Shown piece by piece: positions 1-9,264 of a stretch of DNA of 17,414 bases. Position numbers and translations under genes: made by a program. The notes below the pieces were generated by a model. It was not told where the DNA came from. It made no database searches and saw only the letters and a list, made by a program, of their open reading frames with translations. Within the stretch, counting starts at the first letter, position 1, and each line of letters opens with the position of its first letter. Source of the stretch: Nostoc cf. edaphicum LEGE 07299 (GTDB lineage: Bacteria; Cyanobacteriota; Cyanobacteriia; Cyanobacteriales; Nostocaceae). The stretch lies in assembly GCF_015207245.1 (NCBI RefSeq), contig NZ_JADEXF010000001.1:1-17414 (forward strand), in the 5' to 3' direction.

Positions 1-173
1 CTAATTATCAACAGTAAATATATTAAAGCCTTATTTTTTCGTACAGACTACCTAATTTAGGATGATTGCATTTACGGACTATAGCCTAGCCACATCAAGG
101 CTTTGAACGTTTTCGGAGATGTCTAATTCTTTCACTCATACCTTGACTACGGTGACACATCAGGATTAATGCT

Positions 174-1260
174 TCAACTTGAGGAGGTTAGTAAATTACT
201 AACAGGGTATGCTAATTCCATTTGCTGTAATTGCTCATGAGTTCCTTTTTGAACTATCTTTCCGCGTTCGATAACAATAATTTCATCGCAATCTTGTATG
301 GTCGAAAGTCGATGTGCGACAATGATGCAAGTGCAACCACGCGCTTTGAGATTCTGACTGACTTGGTTTTCAATCTTGGTATCTAAGGCACTGGTAGCTT
401 CATCTAAAATCAAGATACTGGGATGATTAACCAAGGCACGCGCAATTTCTAAGCATTGTCGCTGACCACCGCTGAGATTAGCAGCACCCTCCAACAGTTC
501 TGCATTGTATCCTTTTGGTAGAGAAGCGATCGCATCATGAATTTGAGCATCTTGACAAGCTTGAACTAAATATTCATTGGGTATAGTACTGTCCCAAAGT
601 GTTAAGTTATCTTTGACACTGCCAGCAAAGAAAAAGATTTCTTGGTCTACGGCAGAGATAGAATTGACCAATACCTGGCGGTCAATTTGTTCTCTGAGTT
701 CGCCATCGAAGTAAATTTCTCCTTGCCAGGGTACGTAAAGTCCACACAAAAGTTTAGCAATAGTAGACTTCCCACACCCACTAGTACCTACAAGAGCAAC
801 TCTTTGTCCTTTTTTGACACAGAGATTAAAATTCTCTATTATCGGTGGAGCTATTTTGCTATAGCCAAAGGTAACATTGCGTAATTCAACATCCCCTTGT
901 AATTTCAGCTTGCGGACAGAAGTCTGGGGCACAGGAGAAGACTTACCCTGTGCTCCCTTGCCTGTTTTCGGTTCTAACTGTGGGTCAATGGGGTTCTGTA
1001 AAACATCATCAAGGCGATTAAGATTGCCTTCCATGTCTTGCAAGTCACGTCCTAGACCCATTAAATTATTTATAGGTTCAAGTAACTTATGCATCATGCC
1101 TTGTCGTATTGCAGCATGACTATTACATATAGAAATATAGAAGCTGCGGCGATCGCACTAGTAGCTAACTTCCCGGAAAGCAAGTTTGCTATACTATCGT
1201 TAAGTTGTATGCGACTACTGATTTCTCCGGGAGCATCCACTTTTGGAAGAAACACCACGC
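174..1260 (-). pseudogene. NHPM-type bacteriocin/peptide-export ABC transporter, internally deleted remnant
   Basis: The intact reading frame (174-1097, 307 residues) is an ABC ATPase: Walker A GTSGCGKST near residues 104-112, signature LSGGQ 208-212, Walker B plus D-loop ILILDEATSALD ending near 239, and H-loop His262. The stretch before it (LLEPINNLMGLG, then NLNRLDDVL) is the end of the transmembrane domain of the NHLM/NHPM peptidase-containing exporters (TIGR03796-like), which normally secrete leader-peptide bacteriocins. Upstream on the same strand, another frame (about 1240 down to 1098) encodes GEISSRIQLND, NLLSGKLATS and VMLQYDKA, an earlier part of the same membrane domain. It meets a stop where the ATPase frame begins. 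About 150 residues of membrane domain, judged from family architecture, are missing between the two pieces, and the N-terminal C39 peptidase is absent. The family is recognised with good confidence. Non-functionality is inferred from the deletion and frame change. Confidence 0.82.
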
Positions 1261-1700
1261 ATTGCCAGAATTGAACAGTATCGATTTCGCAGAGACCCCA
1301 AGGCTTACTTGGCTAATTTAGAGAGTCGTCTTCTCTAGTAAGTTTTACCACACTAGGTTGAAAGTGGGGGATATAGTACCTGTAATGCCTTATTTATCTA
1401 GGCTTGAGGGTGATTGGGCTGGAATATCTAGGTTAAATGCAGCGGCGATAGTCTTATCTACGAGTGCGATCGCATTATTGACAGTATCCAAAATTTGCTG
1501 GTTGTTTGTTTGTCAAACTTACCTCGCTCATTCAGCCTGATGGCTATACCTTCGACTAGCGATCGCACGAGTCAAAGAAGCAATTCATGAGAGATAGTGT
1601 GATAATTCAACTGGGCTGTTTATCAATTCGTGCAAGAGTGTCTAAATCCTCCTATGATTTACAAGTATTCGGAGTTCCCAGCACATATATAATATGTAGA
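1261..1700. other. Degenerate intergenic region with possible coding scraps
   Basis: No convincing intact gene lies between the ABC remnant and the kinase promoter. On the plus strand a frame ending at the TAG at 1337-1339 reads RIEQYRFRRDPKAYLANLES, which is protein-like but has no visible start and is not recognised. On the minus strand, a frame ending at 1390-1392 reads TVNNAIALVDKTIAAAFNLD. It appears to continue upstream in another frame (VEGIAIRLNERGKF) across a short CAAA-type repeat near 1500-1515, as if frameshifted. HIP1 octamers occur at 1149-1156 and near 1558. I read this as eroded gene ends next to the dead transporter; neither scrap can be assigned to a family. Confidence 0.35.
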
Positions 1701-1729
1701 TTGACTTCTCAAAGTAGAACTTGAATAAT
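1701..1729 (+). promoter_or_regulatory. Predicted sigma70-type promoter for the kinase/regulator operon
   Basis: TTGACT at 1701-1706 (5 of 6 to the -35 consensus) is followed after exactly 17 bp by AATAAT at 1724-1729 (5 of 6 to TATAAT). Transcription would start near 1736, leaving a leader of about 50 nt before the ATG at 1787. No other sequence in the region matches this well. Confidence 0.55.
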
Positions 1730-1786
1730 AAGCATTAATTCTATTTGGGTTTGCGGTTCTTTCTATGCTTTGACAAGGTGATAAGA

Positions 1787-4700
1787 ATGATTGCGCTACC
1801 TGACGTTGCGGTTGATGCTCAGATATATTCCAGCAATAATTCTTTGGTGTATCGTGGCATCAAGCTGTCAGATCGCACGTCTGTTATTCTCAAAGTTCTC
1901 AAACATAACTATCCTACGGCATCAGAACTCACCCGCTACAGGCAGGAATATGAAATTACGCGATCGCTTAACTTAGAAGGCGCGATCAAGGCATATAGTC
2001 AGCAGGAATATCAGCGCACACTCATTATTCTTTTAGAAGATTTCGGTGGAGAGTCTCTGGAGAGATGGATACAGCAGCGTTCAGAATTCTGCCCTATGCC
2101 CTTATCAGCTTTTCTATCCCTTGCCATTAAACTCACAGGTATTCTGGGCAGAATTCACGCTGCTGGTGTCATTCATAAAGATATCAACCCTAGCAATATT
2201 GTCTTCAATCTAGATACTGGGGTCGTTAAATTTATTGATTTCGGAATTGCTACTCGATTTAACCGCACCAACCCAACCTTCAAAAACCCTCATGTTCTAG
2301 AAGGCACTCTTGCATACTTATCTCCAGAGCAAACCGGACGCATGAACCGTTTGCTTGATTATCGTACTGATTTTTACTCCCTTGGCGTAACGTTCTACGA
2401 ACTGCTCACTGGACAGTTACCGTTTGTCACAACAGACATTCTTGAACTTGTCCATTGTCATCTTGCCAAATCACCTGTTCCGCCTCACGAACTGAAGGCA
2501 ACGATTCCCAAAGCAGTTTCAGATATTATTTTGAAACTAATGGCAAAGAATGCGGAGGATCGCTATCAGAGTGCTTGGGGTATCAAAGCAGATTTAGAAA
2601 TTTGTGCTGACCAATTAAAAAAAATCGGGCAAATTAATAGCATTCAACTGGGTCTATTAGATGTTTGGGATCAGTTTCAAATTCCCCAAAAACTTTATGG
2701 ACGGGATCAGGAAGTTGCAATGTTACTAGCGGCTTTTGTTCGCGTAGCGTGTCCGTTGGTGCAGCCTCCCGCAGGGAAGGACATTCGCGTTGCTTCAGAA
2801 AACCTTGTACAACAAACTTCAGAACAGAAACTAACAGACAATCAAACTTTCAAAGTTGAAATGATGCTAGTTTCTGGCTATGCGGGAATTGGGAAATCAG
2901 CATTAGTCCAGGAACTTTATAAACCAATCACCGCAAAGCGCGGCTATTTTATCTCTGGTAAATTCGATCAATTTCAGCGCAATATTCCCTACAGCGCGAT
3001 CGCAGATGCCCTGCAAAAATTGGTACAACAATTGCTCGGTGAACCAGACGAGCAAGTGCAACAATGGCGATCGCGCTTGCTAACGGCTTTAGGAACCAAC
3101 GGACAAATTATCATTGATATCATCCCGGAAGTTGAATTAATTATCGGCAAGCAGCCGCCTCTATCAGAAGTTGGAGCAACTGAAGCTCAAAATCGCTTCA
3201 ATCTAATTTTTCAAAAGTTTGTGCGGGTGTTTTGTTCAGAGTCACACCCGCTTGTGATCTTTTTAGATGATTTGCAATGGATAGACTTAGCAACGCTGAA
3301 GTTAATTGAGTTGATGTTGCTTGATGAACAAACCCAATTCCTATTTTTAATTGGAGCTTATCGAGATCATGAGGTAAATCCAACTGATCCGTTGATGTTA
3401 ACGCTAGAGAGACTGCGAAAACAAGGGGCAGTGCTTCAGGAGATAATCCTAGCACCATTAACGCTGGAGCCGTTGAGTCAGTTGATTGCCGAGACGTTAC
3501 ATCAGAATGCAGACATTGTTCGTCCCTTAGCTGAGTTAGTTTTGCGTAAAACTGAGGGTAATCCTTTCTTTGTCGGTGAATTCTTGAGAATGCTGCATAG
3601 CGAAAATCTGCTGACATTTGATGCTGAACACTTATGCTGGCAATGGAACATTGCTGATATTCAAGCCCAGGATATTACCGATAATGTGGTGGAGTTGCTA
3701 CTGAGCCAGTTAAATAAATTACCAGAAAACACACAGCAAATTCTCCAGTTAGCAGCTTGTATCGGTGCTGAATTTAATTTAAATACGTTAGCGATCGTTT
3801 GCGAACAATCTCCTAAAGCAATTTCTCTAGATTTACTAGTAGCCATTCAAGCTGGATTAATTCAACCTATATCTGAATTAGACGAAAACCTATTAGTTCA
3901 AGAATATAAGTTTTTGCACGATCGCGTACAGCAAGCGGCATACGCCTTAATCGATGAGTCGCAAAAACTTGGGGTACATCTGCAAATCGGTCGCAATTTA
4001 CTCGAAAAGACTTTGCCAGAGCAGCTAGCAGAGCGGTTGTTTGAAATTGTTGACCAACTGAATTATGGAACCAAGTTAATCACTGAGCAATCCCAACGGA
4101 ATGAAATTGCCAAACTGAATTTGCAAGCAGGTCAGAAAGCGCTGGCAGCGACGGCTTATGAAGCAGCTTTCAAGTATTTCAATGCAGGGCTTAAACTTCT
4201 TAATGGGGAAAGTTGGCAGCGTGAGTATGGCTTAACTTTGGCGTTACATTCGGAGGCCGCAGAGGCAGCATACCTCAGTGGTCACTTTGACGAAATGGAA
4301 CGGCTTGTAGAAGAAGTACTCAACCGTGCGAAGACAGTACTCGATAAAGTGAAAGCTTACGATAGCAGAATTCAAGCATGGCTGTCGCAGGGAGACCCTA
4401 AAGAAGCCCTTAAAACTGGCTTGGAAGTGCTGCAACTCTTGGGAATTAGTTTAGTGGAAGCTCCAAGTCAGTTAGACGTTCAAGCAGGATTAGAGGAAAC
4501 CGCTTCACGACTCGTTGGGCGGGAAATTGAAGATTTGATTGATCTGCCAGAGATGACTGAACCTGCGCCACTGGCAGCAATTCACATTTTAGTCAGCACA
4601 GTGGGAGCGGCCTTTAATGTGTCACCCGCTTTGATGGTGCTGATTGTATGCAAAATGGTGAATTTATCGCTCGCTCATGGAAACGCTGTCTGGTCGCTGC

Positions 4701-7700
4701 TCGGTTATGCTGCCTATGGCATGATGCTATGTGGAGTTGTACAAGACTTTGAACTGGGCTATCGATTTGGCAAATTATCCTTAAATTTAGCGAAAAGATT
4801 AAGTAGCAAGAGAGTTAACTGCAAAGCATTGCTGATGGTGAATTTCCATATAATTCACTGGAAAGACCACCTTAAAAAGACATTTCCCATTTTAGCTGAG
4901 GCTTATCAAAGCGGGATAGAAAGTGGAGAGTTTGAATTTGCGAGTTATTGTGCATTTAGCTTATGTTATTATCCCTTTTTTGCAGGACAAGAACTGACAG
5001 AACTGGAACAACAAACAGCGATTTATTGTAAAGCCACCCATCAAATTAGACGAGAGACTGCTTCCATTTGGCTAGCAATGTTGCAGCAAACGATCCTTAA
5101 CCTGCGAGGTCAATCTGAAAATCCAAGTCGCTTAGTGGGTTGTATCTATGACGAAGAGCAAGCACTATCATGGGCGATCGCTGTCAAGGATGGAACTAGC
5201 CTTCACTACTTTTACTTAAATAAGCTGATTTTATACTATCTGTTCGGGGAGTATGAGCAAGCTGCAAAAACGGCTACTTTGGCAGAACAGTATTTAGGCG
5301 CAGCCACAGCAATAATCTCTGTATCTATATTTCATTTCTATGACTCCCTAATATTTCTGAGCTTGTTGGCGGATGCTTCAAACTCTGAAAAAGCAGCTTG
5401 CTTGAATCGCGTTAACGCCAATCAAGAAAAAATGCAGAAATGGGCACACCATGCCCCGATGAATTTTTTGCATAAATTTCAGTTAGTTGAGGCAGAGAAA
5501 GCGCGAGTTTTAGGGCGGTTGTTTGACGCAGAAGAACTCTACGAACAAGCAATTCTTGGTGCTAGAGACAATGAGTACATTCAAGAAGAAGCCTTAGCCT
5601 ACGAATTAGCTGCCAAACATTACTTGGCTCGTGGTCGAGAAAGGTTTGCTCATCTCTATATGAAGGAAGCCCATTACTGCTATGAGCGGTGGGGAGCAAC
5701 CGCAAAAGCCAAAGATTTAGAGACTCGCTATTCACAGTTTTTTCCTCAGTCACTGAATATGGCTGAGGCACCAGTTCGCACCACTACTGGAACTACTTCT
5801 AACACCTCACATATTGCTTTCGATTTAGCAACAGTAATCAGAGCATCCCAAGCCATTTCTCGCGAAATTGAACTGGATCAGTTACTCAATTATTTGATGC
5901 AGATATTAATTGAGAATGCTGGCGCGCAAACTGGATGCTTGATTTTGGAAAACGCAGGAGAATGGGCGATCGAGGCTGCTTGTGAACTCAATGATGGTGC
6001 AAATTTTTGTACTACACAAGTACTGCAATCGATTTCAATGGTAAATCGCTTACCCGAATCCATTATTCATTATGTGATTCGGACTCATGAATCTGTCATT
6101 TTAAATGATGCAACTCGTGAAGGTAATTTCATCAATGAGCCATATATTCAGCAGAACCAAACGAAATCACTTCTTTGTTTGCCGTTGTTGAATCAAAGTA
6201 AACTTGTTGGCGTGTTGTACCTGGAAAATCAATTAGCAACTGGAGCATTCACAGCAGAGCGAGTCTCCTTTGGAGACGCTACGCGAACGCAGATATTAAA
6301 TCTATTATCAACTCAGGCAGCAATTGCGATCGAAAATGCCAAACTCTACTTAGAGTTACGCGCAAGCGAAAGTAGGATGGCTCAATTTCTCGAAGCAATT
6401 CCGGTGGGGGTTGCAGTTGTAGATGCGGCGGGTCGTCCTTACTACTTCAATCAACGAGCAACTCAGCTAACAGGCAAAGGGGTTGTTTCTTCCGCAACAA
6501 TAGATCAACTTGCAGAGACGTATCAAACTTATGTAGCCGGAACGAATCAAAAATATCCCACTGAAAAACTGAATTTATACCGGGCATTGAAAGGTGAACG
6601 CACGAGGACAGATGATTTAGAGATTCACCGAGGTAATACTATCATCCCAGTTGAGATATGGGGAACGCCAGTATTTGATGAACAGGGTAAGGTGGCGTAT
6701 GCGATCGCCACCTTTCAAGATATCACAGAGCGGAAACAAGCAGAACACTTCTTAGCCAATTACAATCGCACCTTAGAGCAACAGGTAGCTCAAAGGACGG
6801 CGGCTTTAGAGCAAAGCCAAGCAGAACTGCGCGAGCGAGAACAGGAATTACGAGTGATTACGGACGCTCTACCTGTTTGTATCACCTATGTAGATGCCGA
6901 CCAGCGTTATCAGTTTGCCAACCGCACCTATGAGGACTGGTTTCACCGTAGTCGAGGTGAGATTCTGGGCAAGCATATTTGTGAAAACTTGGGTGAGGCA
7001 TCTTATCAAGTTGTACAACCGTATATCAATCAAGCACTGGCAGGGCAAATCACAACCTATGAGGCAGAAATTCCCTGTGTGTATGGCAAGAAATATATCA
7101 GTAATTCCCTCATCCCTGATTTCGATGGCAGCGGTCAAGTGAAAGGATACTATGGTCTGATTACAGATATCAGCGATCGCAAACGTGCCGAAGAAGCCTC
7201 AATTTTAGAAGAACGCAACCGCATGGCACGCGAAATTCATGACACTCTCGCGCAAGCCTTTACCGGGATTCTGGTTCATATGGGAACCGTTTCTCGATTA
7301 GTGACAAGCAACCCCCAAGCAATTCAAACACATATTAATATTGTGCGAGATTTGGCCCGCACCGGGCTGACAGAAGCTCGACGCTCCGTTGCAGCACTGC
7401 GCCCCCAATCTCTAGAAGATGGCAATCTGTGGACGGCACTGCAACGGTTTGTAGCTACCATGCAATCTTCAACCGAAACCAGCCTGATTTGTGATATTAT
7501 TGGCACGCCCTATACGTTACCCCCGGAAACAGAGAATAATCTTCTGAGAATTGCACAGGAAGCATTTACGAATTCAATTAGGTATGCGAATGCAAAGGAA
7601 ATTCGGATTGAATTAATTTATGAACCAACGCAATTCTGCTTACGAATTAAAGACAATGGACAAGGATTTGAAGCCAACCATACAATCCTAAATCGGGGGT

Positions 7701-7819
7701 TTGGCTTACTGGGGATTACTGAACGAGCGGAACGCATTAAGGCACAACTCTCGATTAAGAGCCGACTGGGGCAGGGAACAGAAACGATCGTATCCGTACA
7801 TCGGGAGGCATCAGCGTGA
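1787..7819 (+). CDS. Hybrid Ser/Thr protein kinase - AAA ATPase - GAF - PAS - PAS - histidine kinase
   Basis: A 2010-residue multidomain sensor. Order (approximate residues): a protein kinase domain 15-290, with the ATP Lys in VILKVL near 35, catalytic IHKDINPSN near 130-137, DFG near 152 and SPEQTGRMNR; an AAA_16-type NTPase 305-600, with Walker A GYAGIGKS near 367 and Walker B IFLDDLQWID near 490; a long helical TPR-like region 600-1340; GAF 1345-1522; PAS 1528-1653; a short coiled coil; PAS 1693-1802; a HisKA_3 dimerisation/phosphoacceptor segment with His1818 in REIHDTLAQ; and a HATPase domain to the end with NSIRYANAKE and DNGQGF. HisKA_3 kinases normally pair with NarL-type regulators, and one follows directly. 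The ATG at 1787 is preferred over the in-frame TTG at 1745 because AAGGTGAT precedes it and the kinase fold starts just after. No membrane segment was seen, so it is probably cytoplasmic. Two in-frame repeat insertions are described separately. The signal sensed is unknown. Confidence 0.93.
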   Translation: MIALPDVAVDAQIYSSNNSLVYRGIKLSDRTSVILKVLKHNYPTASELTRYRQEYEITRSLNLEGAIKAYSQQEYQRTLIILLEDFGGESLERWIQQRSEFCPMPLSAFLSLAIKLTGILGRIHAAGVIHKDINPSNIVFNLDTGVVKFIDFGIATRFNRTNPTFKNPHVLEGTLAYLSPEQTGRMNRLLDYRTDFYSLGVTFYELLTGQLPFVTTDILELVHCHLAKSPVPPHELKATIPKAVSDIILKLMAKNAEDRYQSAWGIKADLEICADQLKKIGQINSIQLGLLDVWDQFQIPQKLYGRDQEVAMLLAAFVRVACPLVQPPAGKDIRVASENLVQQTSEQKLTDNQTFKVEMMLVSGYAGIGKSALVQELYKPITAKRGYFISGKFDQFQRNIPYSAIADALQKLVQQLLGEPDEQVQQWRSRLLTALGTNGQIIIDIIPEVELIIGKQPPLSEVGATEAQNRFNLIFQKFVRVFCSESHPLVIFLDDLQWIDLATLKLIELMLLDEQTQFLFLIGAYRDHEVNPTDPLMLTLERLRKQGAVLQEIILAPLTLEPLSQLIAETLHQNADIVRPLAELVLRKTEGNPFFVGEFLRMLHSENLLTFDAEHLCWQWNIADIQAQDITDNVVELLLSQLNKLPENTQQILQLAACIGAEFNLNTLAIVCEQSPKAISLDLLVAIQAGLIQPISELDENLLVQEYKFLHDRVQQAAYALIDESQKLGVHLQIGRNLLEKTLPEQLAERLFEIVDQLNYGTKLITEQSQRNEIAKLNLQAGQKALAATAYEAAFKYFNAGLKLLNGESWQREYGLTLALHSEAAEAAYLSGHFDEMERLVEEVLNRAKTVLDKVKAYDSRIQAWLSQGDPKEALKTGLEVLQLLGISLVEAPSQLDVQAGLEETASRLVGREIEDLIDLPEMTEPAPLAAIHILVSTVGAAFNVSPALMVLIVCKMVNLSLAHGNAVWSLLGYAAYGMMLCGVVQDFELGYRFGKLSLNLAKRLSSKRVNCKALLMVNFHIIHWKDHLKKTFPILAEAYQSGIESGEFEFASYCAFSLCYYPFFAGQELTELEQQTAIYCKATHQIRRETASIWLAMLQQTILNLRGQSENPSRLVGCIYDEEQALSWAIAVKDGTSLHYFYLNKLILYYLFGEYEQAAKTATLAEQYLGAATAIISVSIFHFYDSLIFLSLLADASNSEKAACLNRVNANQEKMQKWAHHAPMNFLHKFQLVEAEKARVLGRLFDAEELYEQAILGARDNEYIQEEALAYELAAKHYLARGRERFAHLYMKEAHYCYERWGATAKAKDLETRYSQFFPQSLNMAEAPVRTTTGTTSNTSHIAFDLATVIRASQAISREIELDQLLNYLMQILIENAGAQTGCLILENAGEWAIEAACELNDGANFCTTQVLQSISMVNRLPESIIHYVIRTHESVILNDATREGNFINEPYIQQNQTKSLLCLPLLNQSKLVGVLYLENQLATGAFTAERVSFGDATRTQILNLLSTQAAIAIENAKLYLELRASESRMAQFLEAIPVGVAVVDAAGRPYYFNQRATQLTGKGVVSSATIDQLAETYQTYVAGTNQKYPTEKLNLYRALKGERTRTDDLEIHRGNTIIPVEIWGTPVFDEQGKVAYAIATFQDITERKQAEHFLANYNRTLEQQVAQRTAALEQSQAELREREQELRVITDALPVCITYVDADQRYQFANRTYEDWFHRSRGEILGKHICENLGEASYQVVQPYINQALAGQITTYEAEIPCVYGKKYISNSLIPDFDGSGQVKGYYGLITDISDRKRAEEASILEERNRMAREIHDTLAQAFTGILVHMGTVSRLVTSNPQAIQTHINIVRDLARTGLTEARRSVAALRPQSLEDGNLWTALQRFVATMQSSTETSLICDIIGTPYTLPPETENNLLRIAQEAFTNSIRYANAKEIRIELIYEPTQFCLRIKDNGQGFEANHTILNRGFGLLGITERAERIKAQLSIKSRLGQGTETIVSVHREASA
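2739..2792 (+). repeat. Small dispersed repeat inserted in the kinase-AAA linker
   Basis: TTCGCGT occurs at 2739 and again 45 bp later at 2784, and the encoded protein repeats RVA at both points. The DNA between has the form GCGTAGCGTGTCC ... GGACATTCGCG, with TGTCC and GGACA as inverted ends. It adds exactly 15 codons (about VRVACPLVQPPAGKDI) between the kinase and the AAA domain, where homologous proteins usually run straight on. It resembles the GCGTAGCGTCTCC-type small repeats of heterocystous cyanobacteria. Confidence 0.55.
6261..6289 (-). repeat. Small dispersed repeat inserted near the end of the GAF domain
   Basis: Read on the minus strand, this segment is CGTTCGCGTAGCGTCTCC followed by AAAGGAGACTC. 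The core TCTCC-AAA-GGAGA is a palindrome with a 3-nt centre. In the protein it adds about nine residues (SFGDATRTQ) in the otherwise standard GAF ending TAERV...ILNLLSTQAAIAIENAKLY. The insertion keeps frame. It shares its core with a copy at 13071-13097 and its GCGTAGCG end with the copy at 2739-2792. Confidence 0.6.
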
Positions 7820-8445
7820 GTCAGTCTACAGTAATCCGCGTTTTGATTGTTGACGATCACTCGATTGTCCGGCAAGGACTAGCCGCGATGATTGAGAATG
7901 AGCCAGATATGACAGTGGTAGGTCAAGCGGGCAATGGGCAGGAAGCGATCGCTCAATATCGACAACTCCAGCCTGATGTCACTTTGATCGACTTACGGAT
8001 GCCCCAGATCAGCGGTGTTGATGCGATCGTCGCCATCTGTGCTGAATACACCCATGCCCGGATGATTGTACTGACCACTTATGACGGAGATGAAGATATT
8101 TATCGGGCATTACGCGCCGGAGCCAAGGGCTATCTGCTCAAGGACGCAGAACCGGAGGCACTCTTGAATGCGATTCATATTGTTCACAGAGGACAACAAT
8201 ATATTCCTTCCGAAGTCGCTGCCAAACTGGTGCAACGGATGAACATTCCAGAGTTGAGCGAGCGAGAACAAGAGGTTGTTTGTCAGATGGCGCGTGGCTT
8301 GAGTAATCAAGATATTGCTGCGGCTTTGAATATTACTGAAAGTACTGTGAAATTTCACATCAACCGGATTTTGAGCAAATTAGGCGTGAGCGATCGCACT
8401 CAAGCGGTGATTACCGCACTGAAGCGGGGACTCGCCAAGTTGTGA
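7816..8445 (+). CDS. NarL/FixJ-family response regulator
   Basis: 209 residues. The N-terminal receiver domain carries the acidic pair in IVDDHS (residues 13-14), phosphoacceptor Asp59 in TLIDLRMP, Thr87/Thr88 in VLTTYDG, and Lys109 in YLLKD. The C-terminal LuxR-type helix-turn-helix spans about 145-205 (LSEREQEVV, then LNITESTVKFHINRILSKLGV). Its GTG start overlaps the kinase stop in GTGA, with GGGAGG about 7 nt upstream, so the two genes are translationally coupled. It is very probably phosphorylated by the upstream HisKA_3 kinase and binds DNA. Its targets are not visible; the metabolic genes just downstream are the natural candidates. Confidence 0.95.
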   Translation: MSQSTVIRVLIVDDHSIVRQGLAAMIENEPDMTVVGQAGNGQEAIAQYRQLQPDVTLIDLRMPQISGVDAIVAICAEYTHARMIVLTTYDGDEDIYRALRAGAKGYLLKDAEPEALLNAIHIVHRGQQYIPSEVAAKLVQRMNIPELSEREQEVVCQMARGLSNQDIAAALNITESTVKFHINRILSKLGVSDRTQAVITALKRGLAKL

Positions 8446-8455
8446 AACAAGCAAA

Positions 8456-8475
8456 ACTGAACTTAAGTTCGGTTG
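8456..8475. promoter_or_regulatory. Palindrome 10 bp after the response-regulator stop
   Basis: AACTGAACTT is followed directly by AAGTTCGGTT, giving ten consecutive pairs (one T-G) with no loop. There is no T tract and little G/C in the stem, so it is a poor intrinsic terminator. A binding site for a dimeric protein, possibly the NarL-type regulator, is an alternative reading. Confidence 0.3.
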
Positions 8476-8650
8476 AGAGTTAGTTTTAGAGATAGTAAGC
8501 AACTGTTGTTTCATCCCTTCAATTACTCAACTCTGAGTTGGCGACAAAGCTGAATTAGTTTCATAAGCTAAAGACATAGAAAAAACGGAGTCGGGAGGAA
8601 TCACAGATAGGAGTCATGCCAATCCCTTGATGCTGTGAGAAACCCTTTTT

Positions 8651-8661
8651 GATACAGTATC
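8651..8661. promoter_or_regulatory. Short perfect palindrome abutting the DsbA-like start codon
   Basis: GATAC-A-GTATC ends one base before the ATG at 8663, where a ribosome-binding site would normally lie. No Shine-Dalgarno sequence is visible here. It could be an operator overlapping the start or a chance palindrome. Confidence 0.25.
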
Positions 8662-8662
8662 G

Positions 8663-9232
8663 ATGAATCAAGATAGTAATTTTAATCAACTTTTTGTTCC
8701 ACCTTCCCAACGCGATCGCTATCAGGGGACGCTCAATGCCCCCGTCATACTCGTGGAATATGGGAATTACCAATGTCCTCAGTTGAGGGAAATGCATCAG
8801 TTGATTCAGGCAATTCAGCAAGATTTCAATTCCCGGCTGACTGAGAAAAATTCGATTTGTGTCGTGTTTCGTCACTTTATCGAACATTCAATTTATCCTC
8901 AAGCACAAAAGGCAGCAGAAGCAGCGGAAGCAGCAGGAGCGCAGGGTCAGTTTTGGCAGATGCACAAGATGCTGCTCACCCATCAAGAGGCATTAGGAAA
9001 CGGCTATCTCGTTGAGTATGCCAATGATCTAGGTCTCGACATCTGCCAATTTTTGCAGGATATCTTCAAACAAGTTCATGTTGACCGCATCAATGAAGAT
9101 ATCGCAAGTGGTCAGCAAAGTGGAGTTGTGACTGCACCAGCTTTGTTTATTAATGGAATTAGGTATCGCGGTCGCTGGAATATGGAGCAGTTAATGGCAG
9201 CCATTATCGCTGCAAGTAATGAACTGCTTTGA
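8663..9232 (+). CDS. DsbA/thioredoxin-fold family protein with incomplete CxxC
   Basis: 189 residues. The sequence follows the DsbA/FrnE-like thioredoxin_4 pattern: VILVEYGNYQCPQL in the first beta-alpha unit, VVFRHFIEHSIYPQAQKAA, the helical insertion with QGQFWQMHKMLL, and the cis-Pro/C-terminal unit TAPALFINGIRYRGRW. Relatives normally carry CPxC at the helix start. Here it is Cys38-Pro-Gln-Leu41, so the resolving cysteine is missing and disulfide exchange by the usual mechanism is unlikely. There is no signal peptide, so it is probably cytoplasmic. A glutathione-S-transferase/isomerase-like or monothiol role is possible. It starts 217 nt after the response regulator and lies 32 nt before the cupin gene, suggesting co-transcription with the latter. 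Confidence 0.85.
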   Translation: MNQDSNFNQLFVPPSQRDRYQGTLNAPVILVEYGNYQCPQLREMHQLIQAIQQDFNSRLTEKNSICVVFRHFIEHSIYPQAQKAAEAAEAAGAQGQFWQMHKMLLTHQEALGNGYLVEYANDLGLDICQFLQDIFKQVHVDRINEDIASGQQSGVVTAPALFINGIRYRGRWNMEQLMAAIIAASNELL

Positions 9233-9264
9233 TCCTCAATCCCACAATTATCGCAGGTAAAACA

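Noticed and set aside
1358..1540. 60-codon plus-strand frame with a hydrophobic end
   Set aside because: It starts with GTG without support. The opposite strand gives a more protein-like reading, also broken, so no gene is called.
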